A stretch of DNA of 64,000 nucleotides from Anomaloglossus baeobatrachus (GCF_048569485.1 NW_027442251.1:310001-374000), one strand, 5' to 3'. Shown: positions 22,169 through 33,382, counted from the stretch's first letter. The notes: generated by a model not told the origin, from the sequence alone. Made by a program: numbers and translations.

Positions 22169-22170
22169 AA

Positions 22171-23247
22171 GATGACGCCATTATTAGCGTCACCATACCG
22201 CTACTCTGCCTTCTAAAACGGTCTCTGCTCAAAACCAAACATGATGCATTGCAGGCGGAGCGCGATGAGTTGCAGCAAGAAACAGTAGTGGGTGTGGGTG
22301 ATAACACACAGCCCAGCCTCGTCTCATCACAACGTGCAGTGGAGGACTATGACGAGGAGGAGGATGAAGACATGGAGCAAATCTCCGGCCAAATTGAGGA
22401 TATGACATGCACACCAGTCATATCCTCGGTTCAGCGTGGCTGGCCAGAGGACAGGGTAGATGAGGAGGAGGAGGAGGAGGAGGAGGAGGACAGCATGTTC
22501 AGTCAACGTGTTGGTCAGGCTACTGAAGTCCTGGCTGTTAAGAGTCTGGCGCACATGGCTGACTTTATGGTAAGCTGCCTGTCTCGTGACCCTCGCGTTA
22601 AGAACATCTTGGCCGACAATCATTACTGGTTGGTAACACTGTTAGACCCACGCTACAAGGAGAACTTTATGTCTCTTATTCCCGAGGCGGAGAGGTCAAC
22701 CAAAATGCAGCAGTTCCGGAAGGCCATAGTCACGGAAGTAGGCAAAGCATTCCCCTCACAAAACGCTAGCGGCATAGGTCAGGAATCAGTGGACAACCAA
22801 GGCGTACAGCCGAGAGAGGCACAAGTCCAATCCGCCAGAGGTAGGGGAACAGTCTTTAAGATGTGGGACAGTTTTCTCAGCCCCTCACGTACCACAGCCC
22901 CTGAGGTGCGGGGTAGTGCCACAAGAAATCCTAAGTTTGCCCAGATGCTCAAGGAGTACCTTGCAGATCGAACAACTGTACTCCGACATTCCTCTGTGCC
23001 TTACAATTATTGGGTATCCAAGGTGGACACGTGGCATGAATTGGCTCTCTACGCCTTGGAAGTCCTGGCCTGCCCTGCCGCTAGCGTTTTGTCAGAGCGT
23101 GTTTTTAGTGCCGCAGGTGGAATCATTACAGATAAACGCACCCACCTGTCAACTGAAAATGCTGACAGGCTGACTCTGATCAAGATGAACAAGGGTTGGA
23201 TTGGGCCAGACTTCACCACACCACCAGCAAATGAGAGCGGAATTTAA
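22171..23247 (+). pseudogene. hAT2 transposase, C-terminal half
   Basis: An uninterrupted frame runs from a junction at 22171 to the stop at 23245-23247 (358 codons plus stop), with no native start. It covers DDAIISVTIPLLCLLKRSLL, an acidic linker (DYDEEEDEDMEQ and a Glu run around 22459-22490), MVSCLSRDPRVKNILADNHYW, LLDPRYKENF, and the hAT dimerisation domain with SERVFSAAGGIITDKRTHL and DRLTLIKMNKGW. The N-terminal catalytic region is missing here but a corresponding region survives on the minus strand at 37167-38590. It belongs to a different family from hAT1, although the domain order is the same. The coding sequence is intact where present, so the truncation seems recent. No transposase activity is expected. 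Confidence 0.9.
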
Positions 23248-23469
23248 AGTTTGTAACGGGAATTTGCCATGTACCTCCAGTCACCCATGGGTACACACTT
23301 CTGGACTTTGGATAATCGCTGGACTGCTCCTCCTTCTCCTCATGCGCCACCATGATGACCGTTACAAGAGTTAGGCCTTTGTTTCAGGTATACCCCCAGT
23401 GGTAATTTTTTTCGCCCATTCTTTGCAGAATGGACATTACAACGACAGGAGACCCGCTCCTTTGCAATG

Positions 23470-25080
23470 GGAACAATGTTTTGAGGCCCTCATGCACGTC
23501 TCTATGCAGGGACAACGTGGAGCCTCCCAATTTTTGGCTGCCCTGCCAAAGGGCTATACTATAATACACCCACTTCCTGACAATGGACACTTAATGTTTT
23601 GAGGCCCTCATGCACGTCCCTATCCAGGGACAACGTGGAGCCTCCCAATTTTTGGCTGCCCTGCCAAAGGGCTATACTACAAAAGACCCACTTCCTGACA
23701 ATGGACACTTAATGTTTTGAGGCCCTCATGCACGTCTCTATCCAGGGACAACGTGGAGCCTCCCAATTTTTGGCTGCCCTGCCTAAGGGCTATACTATAA
23801 TACACCCACTTCCTGACAATGGACACTTAATGTTTTGAGGCCCTCATGCACGTCTCTATCCAGGGACAACGTGGAGCCTCCCAATTTTTGGCTGCCCTGC
23901 CAAAGGGCTATACTACAAAAGACCCACTTCCTGACAATGGACACTTAATGTTTTGAGGCCCTCATGCACGTCTCTATCCAGGGACAACGTGGAGCCTCCC
24001 AATTTTTGGCTGCCCTGCCTAAGGGCTATACTATAATACACCCACTTCCTGACAATGGACACTTAATGTTTTGAGGCCCTCATGCACGTCTCTATCCAGG
24101 GACAACGTGGAGCCTCCCAATTTTTGGCTGCCCTGCCAAAGGGCTATACTATAATACACCCACTTCCTGACAATGGACACTTAATGTTTTGAGGCCCTCA
24201 TGCACGTCTCTATCCAGGGACAACGTGGAGCCTCCCAATTTTTGGCTGCCCTGCCAAAGGGCTATACTACAAAAGACCCACTTCCTTCCAATGGGCACTT
24301 CAGGTTTACAGGCCCTCATGCACGTCTCTATCCAGGGACAACGTGGAGCCTCCCAATTTTTGGCTGCCCTGCCTAAGGGCTATACTATAATACACCCACT
24401 TCCTGACAATGGACACTTAATGTTTTGAGGCCCTCATGCATGTCTCTATCCAGGGACAACGTGGAGCCTCCCAATTTTTGGCTGCCCTGCCAAAGGGCTA
24501 TACTACAAAAGACCCACTTCCTTCCAATGGGCACTTCAGGTTTACAGGCCCTCATGCACGTCTCTATCCAGGGACAACGTGGAGCCTCCCAATTTTTGGC
24601 TGCCCTGCCAAAGGGCTATACTACAAAAGACCCACTTCCTTCCAATGGGCACTTCAGGTTTACAGGCCCTCATGCACGTCTCTATCCAGGGACAACGTAG
24701 AGCCTCCCAATTTTTGGCTGCCCTGCCTAAGGGCTATACTATAATACACCCACTTCCTGACACTGGACACTTAATGTTTTGAGGCCCTCATGCACGTCTC
24801 TATCCAGGGACAACGTGGAGCCTCCCAATTTTTGGCTGCCCTGCCTAAGGGCTATACTACAATAGACCCACTTCCTTACAATGGGCACTTCAGGTTTACA
24901 GGCCATCATGCACGTCTGTATGCAGGGGCATTGGTGAACCTCACAATTTTGGACTGCCCTGGCAAAGGAAAATACTACAAAGACTCAGTTCCTCAAAATG
25001 GGCACATTAGACTCAGAGGCCTTTATGTACGTCTCTTCTCAGGGACATCGGAGTGCCACACAATGTTTTACGTAAAATCT
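23470..25080 (+). repeat. 118-bp tandem array of hAT2, about 13-14 units
   Basis: The phrase gttttgaggccctcatgcac recurs at 23478 and then at 23596, 23714, 23832, 23950, 24068 and 24186, i.e. every 118 bp. Variant units with caggtttacagg follow, and two decayed units close the array near 24900-25070. Unit variants differ by ataatacacc/acaaaagacc and gacaatggac/tccaatgggc. Nearly every unit carries CCCAATTTTTGG, as does the hAT1 array. Open frames across it are repeat by-products. Confidence 0.93.
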
Positions 25081-25490
25081 TTCATGTATTGATCTCAAAA
25101 AGTAACATACATTAGCTCTATCTCACTATTGGGTATGTGCCCTTAACATTTCCGCTATGAAAAATCATTTTGGTGTCATTTTGGAAGGTTTTCTGGTGAG
25201 TCCGTAAAAATGGCGTAAAACGTGGACAAAATTATTCACAGCTGTGACTTTTGAGTGATAAATGCTTCAAGGGGTCTTCCTCATGCTGTTGCCATGTCAT
25301 TTGAGCACTCTTCGGAGACTTTTGTGCCATTTTTAGGGTTTCTACATGCTGCCGGTGGTCATTTCACAAAAATACTCGGGTCTCCCATAGGATAACATTG
25401 GGCTCGGTGCTCGGGCCGAGTACACGAGTATCTTGGGAGGCTCGGCCCGAGCTTCGAGCACCCGAGCTTTTTAGTACTCGCTCATCACTA
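25081..25490 (+). repeat. hAT2 3' subterminal region and terminal repeat
   Basis: Unique sequence leads into a GC-rich hairpin-forming end (gctcgggccgag / ctcggcccgagc, 25411-25452), then AGTACTCGCTCATCACTA. This is the expected architecture of a hAT right end. Confidence 0.75.
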
Positions 25491-26020
25491 CTAATAAACC
25501 TAAAAAATAAAAATAAATTGAATAAAAATCATGAATGTTGTGTTATAACAGGAAATTCGGTGTAAGAATGAATATCCGGGATGAGAGTTCAGCGAATGAG
25601 TTATAGAAATTGTTACAAAAAGGAGTGTGTACGGTTTATGCGTAAATTTTCAGAATGCGTACATGAAAATTATATGTATGTGAGAATGTCCCCCATGCTT
25701 TGTAAAAAGTTATTTATGAAAATGTAAATAAAATATATAAAAATGCCTAATTATTTATAATTTATGAGAAAGATATATATGTATGGAAGAATGTTATAAG
25801 GTGTCCAAGAACCATAAAGAAAAAGGGTGCATATATAATGTTAGAGGTCTAGAGTTCCACCAGGCTATATCACCCCTAAAGAAATAGAAAGAAGACCTTA
25901 CTACCTGTGTACCCCAAAAAAAGCTATATTTCTTAGCCAGGATTATGGTGGAGATATGCACAAGTGAAATAAGAATATAAAGTAATACAATAAGATTATA
26001 AAACCAATATGTGTGCATTC
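25491..26020. other. AT-rich stretch, no gene seen
   Basis: AT-rich DNA with many short A/T runs (for example 25720-25780). No coding or RNA family was recognised. Confidence 0.5.
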
Positions 26021-29000
26021 ATGCACCACCCGGTACGCTACCCTTGCCAAATTGTTCACTCTAGATCCCCACACGATCCATGAAGCCGTTCCCCCGGTCA
26101 CACCGCCTGCTGCCGGTTCCCACTCATCCCTGGGGGAGTTAGGCGAGTGGTATCGAGAGCTACATGTCGGCACTGATGATACCCCCATACACCACAAGGA
26201 AGGGGTATACCGGGTGGTACAGGAGTATGAGCGGGTTTTTAGCAAGCACCCTCTAGATTTTGGGCAGATTAAAGGGGTTCAACACCACATCCCTACCGGT
26301 ACACACTCCCCTATTAAAGAGAGATACAGGCCTATTCCCCCTGCGCACTACCAATGCGCCAAAGACATGTTGAGGAACATGAAGGAGGCAGAGGTTATTA
26401 GGGACAGCTGTAGTCCCTGGGCCGCTCCGTTGGTGCTGGTTAAGAAGAAGGATGGCACCATGCGGATGTGTGTGGATTACCGGAAGATTAACCAGATAAC
26501 GCATAAGGATGCTTACCCTCTGCCCCGCATCAAAGAGTCCCTGGCCTCGCTGAGAACCGCTAACTACTTCTCCACCCTTGACCTCACCAGCGGGTACTGG
26601 CAGGTGGCCGTGGCACCGGAAGACCGAGAGAAGACTGCCTATGGGACCGTTTTGCTGTACTTGGATGATGTGATTGTGTACTCACAGACGTATGAAGCCC
26701 ACCTGGAGCACCTAGCCGAGGTGTTCGCGTCCCTTGCCAAGTATGGGATGAAGTTGAAGCCCTCAAAGTGTCATCTGCTGAAACCCAGAGTGCAGTACCT
26801 AGGACATGTGGTTGGTGCGGAAGGTGTCGCCCCCAACCCCGAGAAGATCACCGCCATCCAAGACTGGCCGAGACCGACCACAGTGAGGGAAGTGAGGCAG
26901 TTTCTGGGCCTGGTGGGATATTACCGTCGCTTCATTAAGGGGTACACAAAGATGGCTGCCCCCATGCAAGACCTCCTCGTAGGACAGACCAAGGGTGGTA
27001 GATCCCTAGTAGCCCCATTGGTGTGGGAAGAAAAGCATGAGGAATCCTTCCGCCAGCTGAGAACAGCCCTGACCGGAGAGGAAATCCTAGCGTACCCTGA
27101 CTACAGCCGCCCATTCATCCTCTACACCGACGCCAGCAATGTGGGCTTGGGGGCTGTTCTATCCCAGGTCCAAGACAGAAGGGAAAAGGTAATAGCTTAT
27201 GCTAGCCGAAAACTCCGACCGACTGAGAGGAACCCTGAGAACTACATCTCCTTCAAGCTTGAGCTCTTGGCACTGGTGTGGGCTATCACCGAGCGTTTCC
27301 GCCATTACCTGGCAGCAGCCAAGTTCACCGCGTACACAGACAATAACCTGCTGACCCATCTAGATACGGCCAAGCTGGGCGCGTTGGAGCAGCGGTGGGT
27401 GACCAGGTTAGCCAACTACGATTTCACCATCAAGTACCGGGCCGGCCGTACCAACGTCAATGCCAATGCACTCTCCCGGATGCCCCACCTGTCGGAAGAG
27501 GGGCCAGAGGATGATGACCTCGAAGAGATCGAGTTGCCTGCATTTCACCGGCCATTCACTGAGAAGGTGCACGTCTACCAACAACAGGTGAACCTGGATC
27601 CGCTGCCCCGACAGGACTGGCAGGAAGCTCAGGACCAGGCACCTGCTGTCCGCCTGGTCAAGACTCTAGTGGAACAGGGTTCTGCTGGGATAGACCCTGC
27701 TGCCCCTGCCGAAGCCCAACGTCTGTGGCAAGAACGGACCCGGCTATACCTACACCAGGGGAAGTTGTATCGCGAGCTGATTAATCCAAAGACTCACGAG
27801 AAGATCCGCCAGCTGGTGATTCCCCAGGCTAAAGTGCCCACCGTCCTGCAAGCATACCATGATGGTGCAGTGCACTTCGGGTGGAAGAAGCTAGAGATGT
27901 TGTTAAGAGAGCGGTTCTATTGGAGTGGAATGCGGGAATCTGTGGAGGCCTGGTGCCGAGAATGTGGCCCTTGCGCATTGAGAAGGAAGGACGAGGCCAG
28001 CCAGAAGGCACACCTACACCCGATCATTACACACCAACCGCTGGAGCTGGTTCCCCTTGACCATGTAAAGCTCACCCCCAGCCGAAGTGGGTACACCTAC
28101 GCTCTGACCATCGTAGACCACTACTCGAGGTTCCTGGTGGTTGTCCCAGTTAAGGACTTAACCGGCCGCACCGCTGCTAAGGCTTTCCAGGCTTATTTCT
28201 GTTGACCGCATTGGTACCCGGAGAGGGTGCTTACCGACCAGGGTCCGGCCTTTGAAGCAGAGGTATTCCAGGAATTCTGCCAGTTGTACGGCTGCAAGAA
28301 AATCCGGACCACGCCTTACCACGCCCAAACCAATGGCATTTGTGAAAAGATGAACCACTTGGTCCTGGGCCTCCTCAAGACGTTACCACTGGAAGAGCGG
28401 AACCTGTGGCTGGAGAAGCTACCTGACCTGGTCGATATGTACAACAACATCCCTTCCAGCTCTACGAAATGCACTCCAGCATACCTGATGAGAGCTCGTC
28501 CCGGCCGGCTACCAGTGGATCTGGAAATGGGCTTGGAAGCTTCAGAAGCACTCCTGTCGACAGCTGAATGGGACACTCGGCGGAGGACACAGTACCGACA
28601 GGTCCAGGAGTATGTTGAAAAGAACTTGTGCCGGAGTCGGGGACAACAGGAGCAGTGCTTCAACAAGAAGGCGCCTGCCGGTTCCTTCCAACCTGGGGAT
28701 GTAGTGCTGAAGCGGAAAAGAAGGGCCCACAAGCTGGATGATCAATGGGAAAAAACCCCGTATGTAGTCCAGCCCACAGGATGGGAGAATGGGAAGGCCT
28801 ACCAGATCAGCCATGACCAGGGGGGGACTTTGGCCACGGTTTCCCGAGACCACCTGAAGAAGTGCCCACCAGCATTGAGAGTAGCGGATGAGGCTCCAGT
28901 TCCCAGTCCAGTGGAGAAGGAAAAAGAGGTAATCCACACCATGATGGGTGATTTTCCAGCAGACTGGCCTACACAGAACGGTGCGGTGATCCTTCCAGTG

Positions 29001-29240
29001 ATACTGTTCCCACAACCCGTGGATGAAGAAATGATGGAAACGGTTAACCGCGAGCCAGTGCCCAGGGATGTACCTGTACCCAGCTCCCCTACGCCTCCGC
29101 CTGCCCCACATGATAGCAGGGAGGAGGAACTGACTGTTCCCTCTGCCCCACTGCCTGTCACCACTGACACCGGACCCCGAAGGTCCACTCGCTCCAACCT
29201 AGGTAGACCCCCACTTAGGTACAGGGAAACTACTCTTTAA
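26021..29240 (+). mobile_element. Gypsy LTR retrotransposon, pol region (fossil, broken)
   Basis: The long coding remains of a Gypsy pol lie here. In order they are: the pre-RT linker (ELHVGTDDTPIHHKEGVYRV), reverse transcriptase (CVDYRKIN, YFSTLDLTSGYWQV, LLYLDDVIVYS), RNase H (LYTDASNVGLGAVLSQ, RAGRTNVNANALSRM), integrase zinc-binding region (HDGAVHFGWKKL...CRECGPCAL), integrase core (YALTIVDHYSRFLVV, VLTDQGPAFEAEVFQEFC, TTPYHAQTNG) and a proline-rich C-terminal tail ending near 29240. Gag, protease and the 5' LTR are absent. It is broken, with about two to three breaks, and is better preserved than the Gypsy scraps in the palindrome centres. It is of moderate age. Confidence 0.95.
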
Positions 29241-29296
29241 AAGGGGGGGGCTTTATGTGTTGAGTGTACCAGTTTGAAAGTTTTAAATGATAAGTA
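29236..29296 (+). mobile_element. Gypsy polypurine tract and start of 3' LTR (truncated fossil)
   Basis: A purine run aaaaggggggg directly after the pol end is a typical polypurine tract. It is followed shortly by tgttgagtg, a possible LTR start. A LINE scrap takes over at about 29298, so only tens of bases of LTR remain. Confidence 0.5.
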
Positions 29297-29297
29297 A

Positions 29298-29483
29298 AGA
29301 TGATCAACCTCTATAAATCACTTGTAAGGCTACATCTGGAATATGGGAACCAGTTTTGGGCTCCACATTTTAAAAAGGACATTCAGAAGTTAGAGTCAGT
29401 TCAAAGGTGGGCAACTAGACTACTACAAGGAATGGAAGGCCTCCCATATGATGACAAGTTGAAAAAGTTATTAAGTGATTATT
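29298..29483 (+). mobile_element. CR1/L2-like LINE fragment
   Basis: It encodes NLYKSLVRLHLEYGNQFWAP, then HFKKDIQKLESVQRWATRLL and GMEGLPYDDKLKKL, the classical end of the CR1/L2 reverse-transcriptase frame. It is longer than the scraps in the palindrome centres but begins at nearly the same point (ctctataaatcacttgtaag). It is truncated at both ends. Confidence 0.75.
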
Positions 29484-30035
29484 GGCTGCAATGGGGCTTT
29501 CTGGCTGGTGCCAGCCTCTCTTCTTAGCACACAGGAACCACAATCCCTACACCATGCTTCAATGGATTCTCTCATCCCAGCCCAGTAAAACTACATATTT
29601 TACACAGTCATAAGCAGCCCATGGGCATTCACCTGCATTCAAACCAATAACAGCTCATAGACCAGACAATCCATCTACCACTGGACCAAAGACAGGAAGT
29701 TAAATCCACTGCCTGCGGTAACCAACTTAATCCTATAGGCTACTCACACAACAAACCCAACAGAAAGGAAAAAAACATGGCTTCGATTATCCATCCAATG
29801 AAAACGCATAACCATAACATGTTTGGTCCAGTGGTAGATTGATTGTTTGGTCTATGAGCTGTTATGGGTTTTAATCCAGGTGAATGCCCATGGGCTGCTT
29901 ATAACTGTGTGAAATATGTAGTTTTACTGGGCTGGGATGAGAGAATCCATCGAAGCATGGTGTAGGGATTGTGGTTCCTGTGTGCTAAGAAGAAAGGCTG
30001 GCACCAGCCAGAAAGCCCCATTACAGCCAATAATC
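29484..30035. repeat. Small hairpin: ~210-bp inverted arms
   Basis: Sequence from about 29484-29695 reappears inverted at about 29825-30033 (attattggctg...ccagcctc versus gctggcaccag...ccaataat), with a ~130-bp loop. The outer parts of both arms are a Gypsy integrase scrap. The inner part and loop match the outer section of the giant palindrome arm (10770-10985). Confidence 0.88.
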
Positions 30036-30115
30036 AACCGCTAGCCGCTGGAACTCGTTGCTCTAGATCATGTCAAACTCACACCAAGCAGGAATAGATA
30101 CATTAGCCCACCATC
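29925..30115 (+). mobile_element. Gypsy integrase fragment (fossil)
   Basis: It reads GMRESIEAWCRDCGSCVLRR and PLELVALDHVKLTPSR, the integrase zinc-binding end and the start of the core, as in the Gypsy at 26021-29240. The inverted counterpart lies at about 29484-29580. It is broken. Confidence 0.75.
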
Positions 30116-30974
30116 CCACCCAAAGAGCAACTTCTGCTGCGCAGCTGGCTTTCTAGGCAGCAGCGCTATCGTGATGTCAGCGGGGGACATTGTGACAAGC
30201 CAGTGTTCCGTCACTTCATGTTGTGCACTGTTCAAACGGAAAATACATCAACAGGCAGACTACAGAAAAGCTTACTAACAAAGGTTAGAGAGGGGCTTTC
30301 TCAGAGGGCTTTTTACAGTTTGTCTATTCCCAATTAGCCGTTTAAGTATGCTTAATGAAAGTACTAATTCTTTCATAGGCCGCCCATTCTTAGTATTTGA
30401 CGTTCCTTATATTGCGGTATCAGGCTTCGCAGCAGGTTGCAAAACATTCATCACCCATGACTGTCCCCAATTGGGCTCAGAAGCTAAATGTCTATCATGA
30501 CCTCTCTTTTTGAAAGTCCAAGAGCAAGCAAACTCTTCCTCCAGGAGAGGGAGCCAACAGATCACTAAAGACATCATCATTGCTCAAAGAAAACACCGAA
30601 AAACAATGGAAGCTTTAATTGGAGTGGAATCTGATAGACAGCACCTGATGCCAAGTCTGCATCTTCTAACACCTGCAGTCACTGCAGCAGCTGAATCCAA
30701 TGTGTCCAAAAGGGATCTATTCTATTCAATTGCAAATGATCTAGATAAGACTGAGAATAAGATACTGCACGGGACATAGCAGAGTTGGTCAAGTTGAGTG
30801 GAGATGAGTTTGCTATTTGGCACAGCTTTTGCATCAATAAAGCAAGTAAAAGGTGTGAAAGATAAAAAAAAGGGTGAAAGTGTGAAAAGTGAATTGGCCA
30901 AATTGAGGTGCATATAAAGTTTTTGCTTTCTTTCAATTCACTAATGGGGCTCATTTGAATCAGGTGAATTGAGT
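30116..30974. other. Stretch downstream of U2, one small open frame, no assigned gene
   Basis: A 90-codon frame at 30510-30779 (NVSKRDLFYSIANDLDKTEN near its end) starts at a non-ATG codon. It matches no family I recognise and may be an exon remnant or chance. AATAAA occurs at 30836. The rest shows nothing clear. Confidence 0.35.
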
Positions 30975-30989
30975 TCTGCTTTTGGAAAC
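30975..30989 (-). terminator. snRNA 3' box of the U2 gene
   Basis: The minus strand reads GTTTCCAAAAGCAGA, an exact fit to the vertebrate snRNA 3'-end signal GTTTN0-3AAARNNAGA. It lies ~13 nt beyond the U2 3' end, the expected distance. It shows that this U2 derives from a genuine snRNA locus and not from a retrocopied RNA. Confidence 0.85.
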
Positions 30990-31002
30990 TGGGTTAAGAA
31001 GG

Positions 31003-31150
31003 GGTGCACCGGTCCTGGAGGTACTGCAATACCAGGTCAATGCGTGGAGTGGACAGAGCAAGATTTTTTCCATCTCCTTGTTCTAAAAATCCATTTAATA
31101 TATGGTCCCCAGAGAGGGGACGTATCAGATATTAAACTGATAAGAACAGA
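31003..31150 (-). ncRNA. U2 snRNA nt 39 to 3' end (split gene)
   Basis: The minus strand runs from TCTGTTCTTATCAGTTTAAT through the Sm-site region (ATGGATTTTTAG) to ...ACCGGTGCACC. It matches vertebrate U2 with modest divergence. A 189-bp insertion separates it from U2 nt 1-37 at 31340-31376. U2 pairs with the intron branch site via GUAGUA (nt 33-38), exactly where the insertion sits, so this gene cannot yield functional U2. Confidence 0.93.
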
Positions 31151-31339
31151 TTTATTTTTTTTTTTTTTCTGTTTATCAGTAGGACTTCAAAATAACAAAG
31201 GTGATCGCCTCCCGTTGCCTGGGAACCGTCCAGGCACAAGAGGGCTATGTGTCACCAGAAGGCGCACACACTTCCTCAAGGCCGGCAGACGTGCAATCCC
31301 AGGCACCTTCCAGTACCGACCAAGGTAGCGTCCTCCGAA
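31151..31339 (-). mobile_element. Poly(A)-tailed retroelement inserted within U2 (Keno-like site)
   Basis: 189 bp on the U2 sense strand: TTCGGAGGACGC at the 5' side, CTGATAAACAG plus an A-run and TAAA at the 3' side. Its orientation is the same as U2. Position between U2 nt 37 and 39 and the poly(A) tail fit a 5'-truncated, target-specific non-LTR retrotransposon. The Keno group (Tx1 clade) is known to target U2 genes. The sequence itself was not matched to Keno, so a SINE remains possible. Confidence 0.65.
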
Positions 31340-31376
31340 ACTACACTTGATCTTAGCCAAAAGGCCGAGAAGCTAT
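31340..31376 (-). ncRNA. U2 snRNA nt 1-37 (split gene, copy C)
   Basis: Same 37-nt U2 head as at 15221-15257. Here its downstream half is still present beyond the insertion. Confidence 0.93.
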
Positions 31377-32254
31377 AACCCGAATTGGTTACGGCCTTGA
31401 GTGGCACCCTGGCCTATACCGGACACATCTTAGGGAGAGGGAGACAAACCCACGCCTACAGAAGACATTTTGTCACCCAAGCCAACCCTTGAAAAGGCTG
31501 TTTTGCAGAGCAAAAACAAGAAGAATGATGCTTTTTGCAGCCGCCGCCCACTGCAATTAATCTGAATAACTCCTCCTCCTCCAAGCACCTCCCCTCCCCC
31601 TTGCAGTCTTTCCAATTCATGATACAAAAAGACGGACGGACAGGACAGGACAGGACAGGCTGCCTGACTTTCCGTCACTGCCACCCTTTGCCATCCTTGC
31701 CCGTAGAAAGCCCTTTCATCATCCCCAAACCCTAATCTTTTCCCTTCCCTTCCCAGCTGCGTCTCACTCCCTTTCATTAGGAAGTGAGCGCAGCCTTTTC
31801 TCCGTTCTGCACATGCGTGACGTTAAACACAAATGCGCAGGCGTGCGTTCCATTAGCCTCACTGCATTCCACTCCCATACAGGAAGTGGGCGCAGCTATT
31901 ACTACGGTCGCACATAAAAGAACCCACGGCCACCACTGCACACAGCTGACTCCACCACAGGACACCCACTTCTACACCAACGCAGGTAAGACAGGATCGG
32001 CACCTCTATGCTCCCGTTACAATCAGGCTCAGTCACCATGTGATAACGCTCTCAACTCTTTAGTTGCAGGCTCCCCTTGCTTCACCTCCACTGGCTGTGC
32101 TGCCATTTCCTCTCCCACCTGGAAGGTATACTTTATTCCACTATTTTCCTGTTTCTCTCTTCCCCCTTTTCCCATAACCTACTTTTATCTGCATTTGTGG
32201 GGTATCTATATGCTATTTACATCATAGTTTTATTCATTAATATGGAAGGGAAGA
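31377..32254 (-). promoter_or_regulatory. U2 5' flank and unassigned promoter-like DNA (copy C)
   Basis: Same content as 15258-16140: presumptive U2 upstream control region on the minus strand, GGACA minisatellite (about 31629-31658), and on the plus strand a cataaaag box and donor/acceptor-like sites. Small indels distinguish it from A and B (for example near 31575). Confidence 0.45.
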
Positions 32255-33007
32255 GTGCCCATGAGAGTGTTGAACTGCGGAGAGCAAGAGATTAAGCTGC
32301 TCCGATTTGCCACCATTGATAAGCTGTTCTCAGTAGATACACATGCTATCCAAACAGCAGCATCCACCATTGCTTCAGCCCACCCATTCAGTGACAGCTC
32401 ACCAAGTCAGCCAGAGGAGTGGTGTAAGGAATTACACGTAGGCACTGACTCCACACCTTCACATCACAAGAAGGGGGTCTACAGGCTAGTGCAAGAATAC
32501 GAGCAAGTCTTCAGCAAACATCCGCTAGACTTTTGAAGAATAAAAGGGGTCAAACACTACATCCCCACAAGTGCACACCCACCCATCAAAGAGAGATATA
32601 AGCCAAAACTACCTGCACATTACCAGTGTACCAAGGACATGTTGAGCAACATGAAGGAGGCTGGGGTTATCCGTGACAGTTGTAGCCTCTGGGCAGCTCC
32701 GTTGGTCCTGTTAAAGAAGAAGGACAGCACCACTCCCCTGTATTGAGGAATAGCTAGCTGCATTGAGAACTGCAAATTATTTTTCTACCCTTGATCTCAC
32801 TAGTCGCTATCGGCAAGTGTCCGTTGCTGAGGCAGACCGGGAGAAGACCGCCTTTGCCACCCCGATGGGTCTCTGCGAGTTCAAAAGCATGCCCTTCGAG
32901 CTGTGCAATTTGCCAGGAACCTTCCAGAGGCTGATGGAATGCTGCTTGGGACACCGAAACTTTGAAACGGTACTGCTATACCTTTATGATGTTATTGTTT
33001 ATTCTAA
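32255..33007 (+). mobile_element. Gypsy pol fragment (fossil), copy C centre
   Basis: Same broken pre-RT/RT scrap as at 16141-16893, with a few base differences. Confidence 0.85.
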
Positions 33008-33117
33008 AGCAAACAAGATTTTAGGGTGTATAAAAAGGGAGATTAGATCCGGTGATCCCAACGTATTGTTAACCCTCTATAAATCACTTGTAAGGCCACA
33101 TCTGGAATATGGGGTAA
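33008..33117 (+). mobile_element. CR1/L2-like LINE fragment, copy C
   Basis: Same short LINE scrap as at 16894-17003 (LYKSLVRPHLEYG), with minor variants. Confidence 0.65.
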
Positions 33118-33382
33118 AGTCCTGAGCAGGTTGATAACCATTGGTTTGAGCATGGTAGGGTGTAGTGCGCATCTTCCTGCATCGGTAAAAGCTGCAGAAG
33201 TCCTTGAAGATTTCCGCTTCAAAGGCAGTGCCTTGATCTGTGAGGACTCTCTCTGAGTAGCCATGAGGTCTGCATAAGTGTGCTTGGAAGACCTTCGCTG
33301 AAGTATGGGCCATTAGATCTTTGACTTGTACCACAACCATAAATCTCGAGTAGTTGTCTACCATCGTAAGTGCATACGTGAG
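33118..33382 (-). mobile_element. Gypsy integrase fragment (fossil), copy C
   Basis: Same integrase-core scrap as at 17004-17268, again fused to the SET exon. Confidence 0.85.

Larger units (their letters stand above)
22171..25490 (+). mobile_element. hAT2 DNA transposon, 3' portion
   Basis: Truncated transposase, a 118-bp array and a terminal region ending GCTCATCACTA at 25480-25490, closely similar to the hAT1 end GCTCATCTCTA. The following ctaataaa is a candidate target duplication. The 5' end is lost at the junction with the inverted scrap. Confidence 0.8.

Noticed and set aside
23470-25080. Regular short repeats resembling a CRISPR-type or coding minisatellite array
   Set aside because: There are no unique spacers, the context is a eukaryotic hAT element, and units are contiguous and homogeneous.
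30510-30779. Small gene downstream of U2
   Set aside because: Non-ATG start, no family resemblance and no conserved neighbour; listed only as an unassigned frame.
31003-31376. Functional U2 snRNA gene
   Set aside because: A 189-bp insertion interrupts the branch-site-pairing region.
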